Source: Rhodospirillales bacterium (GTDB taxonomy: Bacteria > Pseudomonadota > Alphaproteobacteria > Reyranellales > Reyranellaceae). Taken from it: a stretch of DNA of 6,593 bases. Under the pieces are notes generated by a model that did no database searches, was not told where the DNA came from, and saw only the letters and a program-made list of their open reading frames with translations. The stretch lies in contig JABMNB010000760.1 in the NCBI GenBank assembly GCA_013205335.1, positions 1-6,593 on the forward strand, written 5' to 3'. The translations under genes were made by a program, and so were the position numbers. Shown in pieces: positions 5,696 to 6,593 of this stretch (the stretch's first letter is position 1; each line of letters starts with the position of its first letter).

Positions 5696-6593
5696 TCAGC
5701 CTCGTACAGTAAGGCCGGCGAGCCGGAGCCGCTCCACCAGGGCGGGCAGGGCGTCACGGGCGCTCCGTTCGCCCATGACCTGCGCGTTCACGAAATAGCT
5801 TCGGCGAGGTCCCGCGGCATATTCGAGGTCCGGATGAATCAGAAAATCGGCGGCGGCAACCTCCGGATCGATGCGACTGCGACGCCGTGCGTCGCGGTCG
5901 AGAAGCGCCTTCGACGTACCCTGCGGCGCCGCCCCGGCCTTGGCCGAGACGTCGATGGCAATCACGAATCTGGCGCCGGCCTGACGCGCGGCCCTGACCG
6001 CGACAGGCAGGGATTCATCGGCATCCTCGAACTCCGTGCCGTTGATCCCGACCGGCGAGATGATCCTGGGTACAGCGCTGGAGGCCCGCACGGCGACGCC
6101 GATGTTGCCGCTCCGGAAGAACACCGGCGCCTTGTCGTCCCTTCGAGTCGCCGCCACGATGAGTCGTCGCGGCATCTGCTCGATCGATTTGCTGCCCAGG
6201 CGCGTGTTCACATAGTCCTGCAAACGCTGCCCCCGGATCCAGCCCCGGTCGGCGAACAAGGACAGGTCGAACAGTGTAAACGGGCCGCCACTCCACGCTA
6301 ACCTGTCGATCTCCTCGGCATCGAAGCCGTTTGCCCAAAACGCTCCGATGAGGGCCCCGGCGCTCGATCCCACCACCAGGTCGTAGTCGATGCCGGCCTC
6401 CTCCAGCACTTTCATGACGCCGATGTGGGCATAGCCGCGCGGACCGCCACTGCCCAGCACCAGCGCAACCCCCGGCGTCGGCGTCATGGGCGCGACCGAG
6501 ACCTCTGGGACCGGGCTGTCCGTGGCGGCATAATTGAACGCCGAGCAGCCGGACGAGGCGGCCATCAAGGCGACCCAGGCGATGGCGCGCGCC
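5696..6593 (-). CDS. Patatin-like phospholipase family protein, probable lipoprotein (5' end outside window)
   Basis: Numbering is from a TTG codon at 6568. The patatin fold is clear: oxyanion-hole loop GSGGPRG (39-45), nucleophile elbow GSSAG (67-71, Ser69), then LPVAVRAARQAGARFVIAIDVS (187-208, written here as a family-typical stretch). The catalytic Asp motif, usually DG[GA], reads EDADES (181-186), so Asp182 is the likely dyad partner but the glycine is gone. The TTG is probably not the start: the frame stays open to the window edge and codes for a hydrophobic run (AIAWVALMAASSGC) ending in a lipobox-like SSGC, with Cys8 as the lipidated residue. The protein is thus probably a membrane-anchored lipid acyl hydrolase of the RssA/YlbK type, with its basic N-terminus beyond base 6593. 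It is 76 bases upstream of the Bug gene on the same strand. No terminator is visible between them, so read-through is possible. Confidence 0.92.
   Translation of the reverse strand, partial: ARAIAWVALMAASSGCSAFNYAATDSPVPEVSVAPMTPTPGVALVLGSGGPRGYAHIGVMKVLEEAGIDYDLVVGSSAGALIGAFWANGFDAEEIDRLAWSGGPFTLFDLSLFADRGWIRGQRLQDYVNTRLGSKSIEQMPRRLIVAATRRDDKAPVFFRSGNIGVAVRASSAVPRIISPVGINGTEFEDADESLPVAVRAARQAGARFVIAIDVSAKAGAAPQGTSKALLDRDARRRSRIDPEVAAADFLIHPDLEYAAGPRRSYFVNAQVMGERSARDALPALVERLRLAGLTVRG

Noticed and set aside
1..6593. CRISPR array, tRNA, rRNA, insertion sequence, prophage or defence system
   Set aside because: No direct repeats with spacers, cloverleaf, transposase, integrase or defence-family motifs were seen on either strand.

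Overview
The window is high-GC bacterial DNA with densely packed single-copy genes. The gene mix suggests an alphaproteobacterium of the Rhodospirillales/Hyphomicrobiales type. It includes an orphan Bug/TctC receptor with a twin-arginine leader, a FAS1 secreted protein, an MR-type enolase-superfamily enzyme, an amidase, and intergenic palindromes whose core reads GTCNTCCTGAGCG...GAAGGA. This placement is inferred from gene content and style; no rRNA or other marker gene is present.

Layout, left to right. (1) 1-384 (+) is the 3' end of a metallo-beta-lactamase-fold hydrolase. (2) 391-476 is a hairpin-forming repeat that ends both the hydrolase and the convergent gene after it. (3) 467-1045 (-) is a dihydrofolate-reductase-fold protein whose stop codon lies inside the repeat. 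(4) 1189-1776 (-) is an exported FAS1 (fasciclin) protein followed by a clean intrinsic terminator. (5) 1777-1974 is a divergent promoter region. (6) 1975-3063 (+) is a mandelate racemase/muconate lactonizing enzyme relative. (7) 3097-3217 is a second, larger copy of the palindromic repeat, with a smaller palindrome nested in one arm. (8) 3241-4626 (+) is an amidase-signature hydrolase. (9) 4630-5619 (-) is a periplasmic Bug-family solute receptor that converges on the amidase with 3 bases between the stop codons. (10) 5696 to the right edge (-) is a patatin-like phospholipase that appears to be a lipoprotein and starts outside the window.

The enolase-type enzyme, amidase and Bug receptor look like a small catabolic neighbourhood for an organic acid or amide: uptake or sensing, amide hydrolysis, and proton abstraction next to a carboxylate. 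The substrate cannot be read from the sequence. The other genes look like unrelated housekeeping or accessory functions.

I found no CRISPR array, tRNA, rRNA, insertion sequence, phage gene or defence system. Most of the window is ordinary. The points most worth a second look are the Lys-to-Arg change at a catalytic position of the enolase-superfamily enzyme, the two related palindromes (one supplying a stop codon), the altered Asp motif and lipobox of the patatin, and a cysteine pair in the FAS1 protein.
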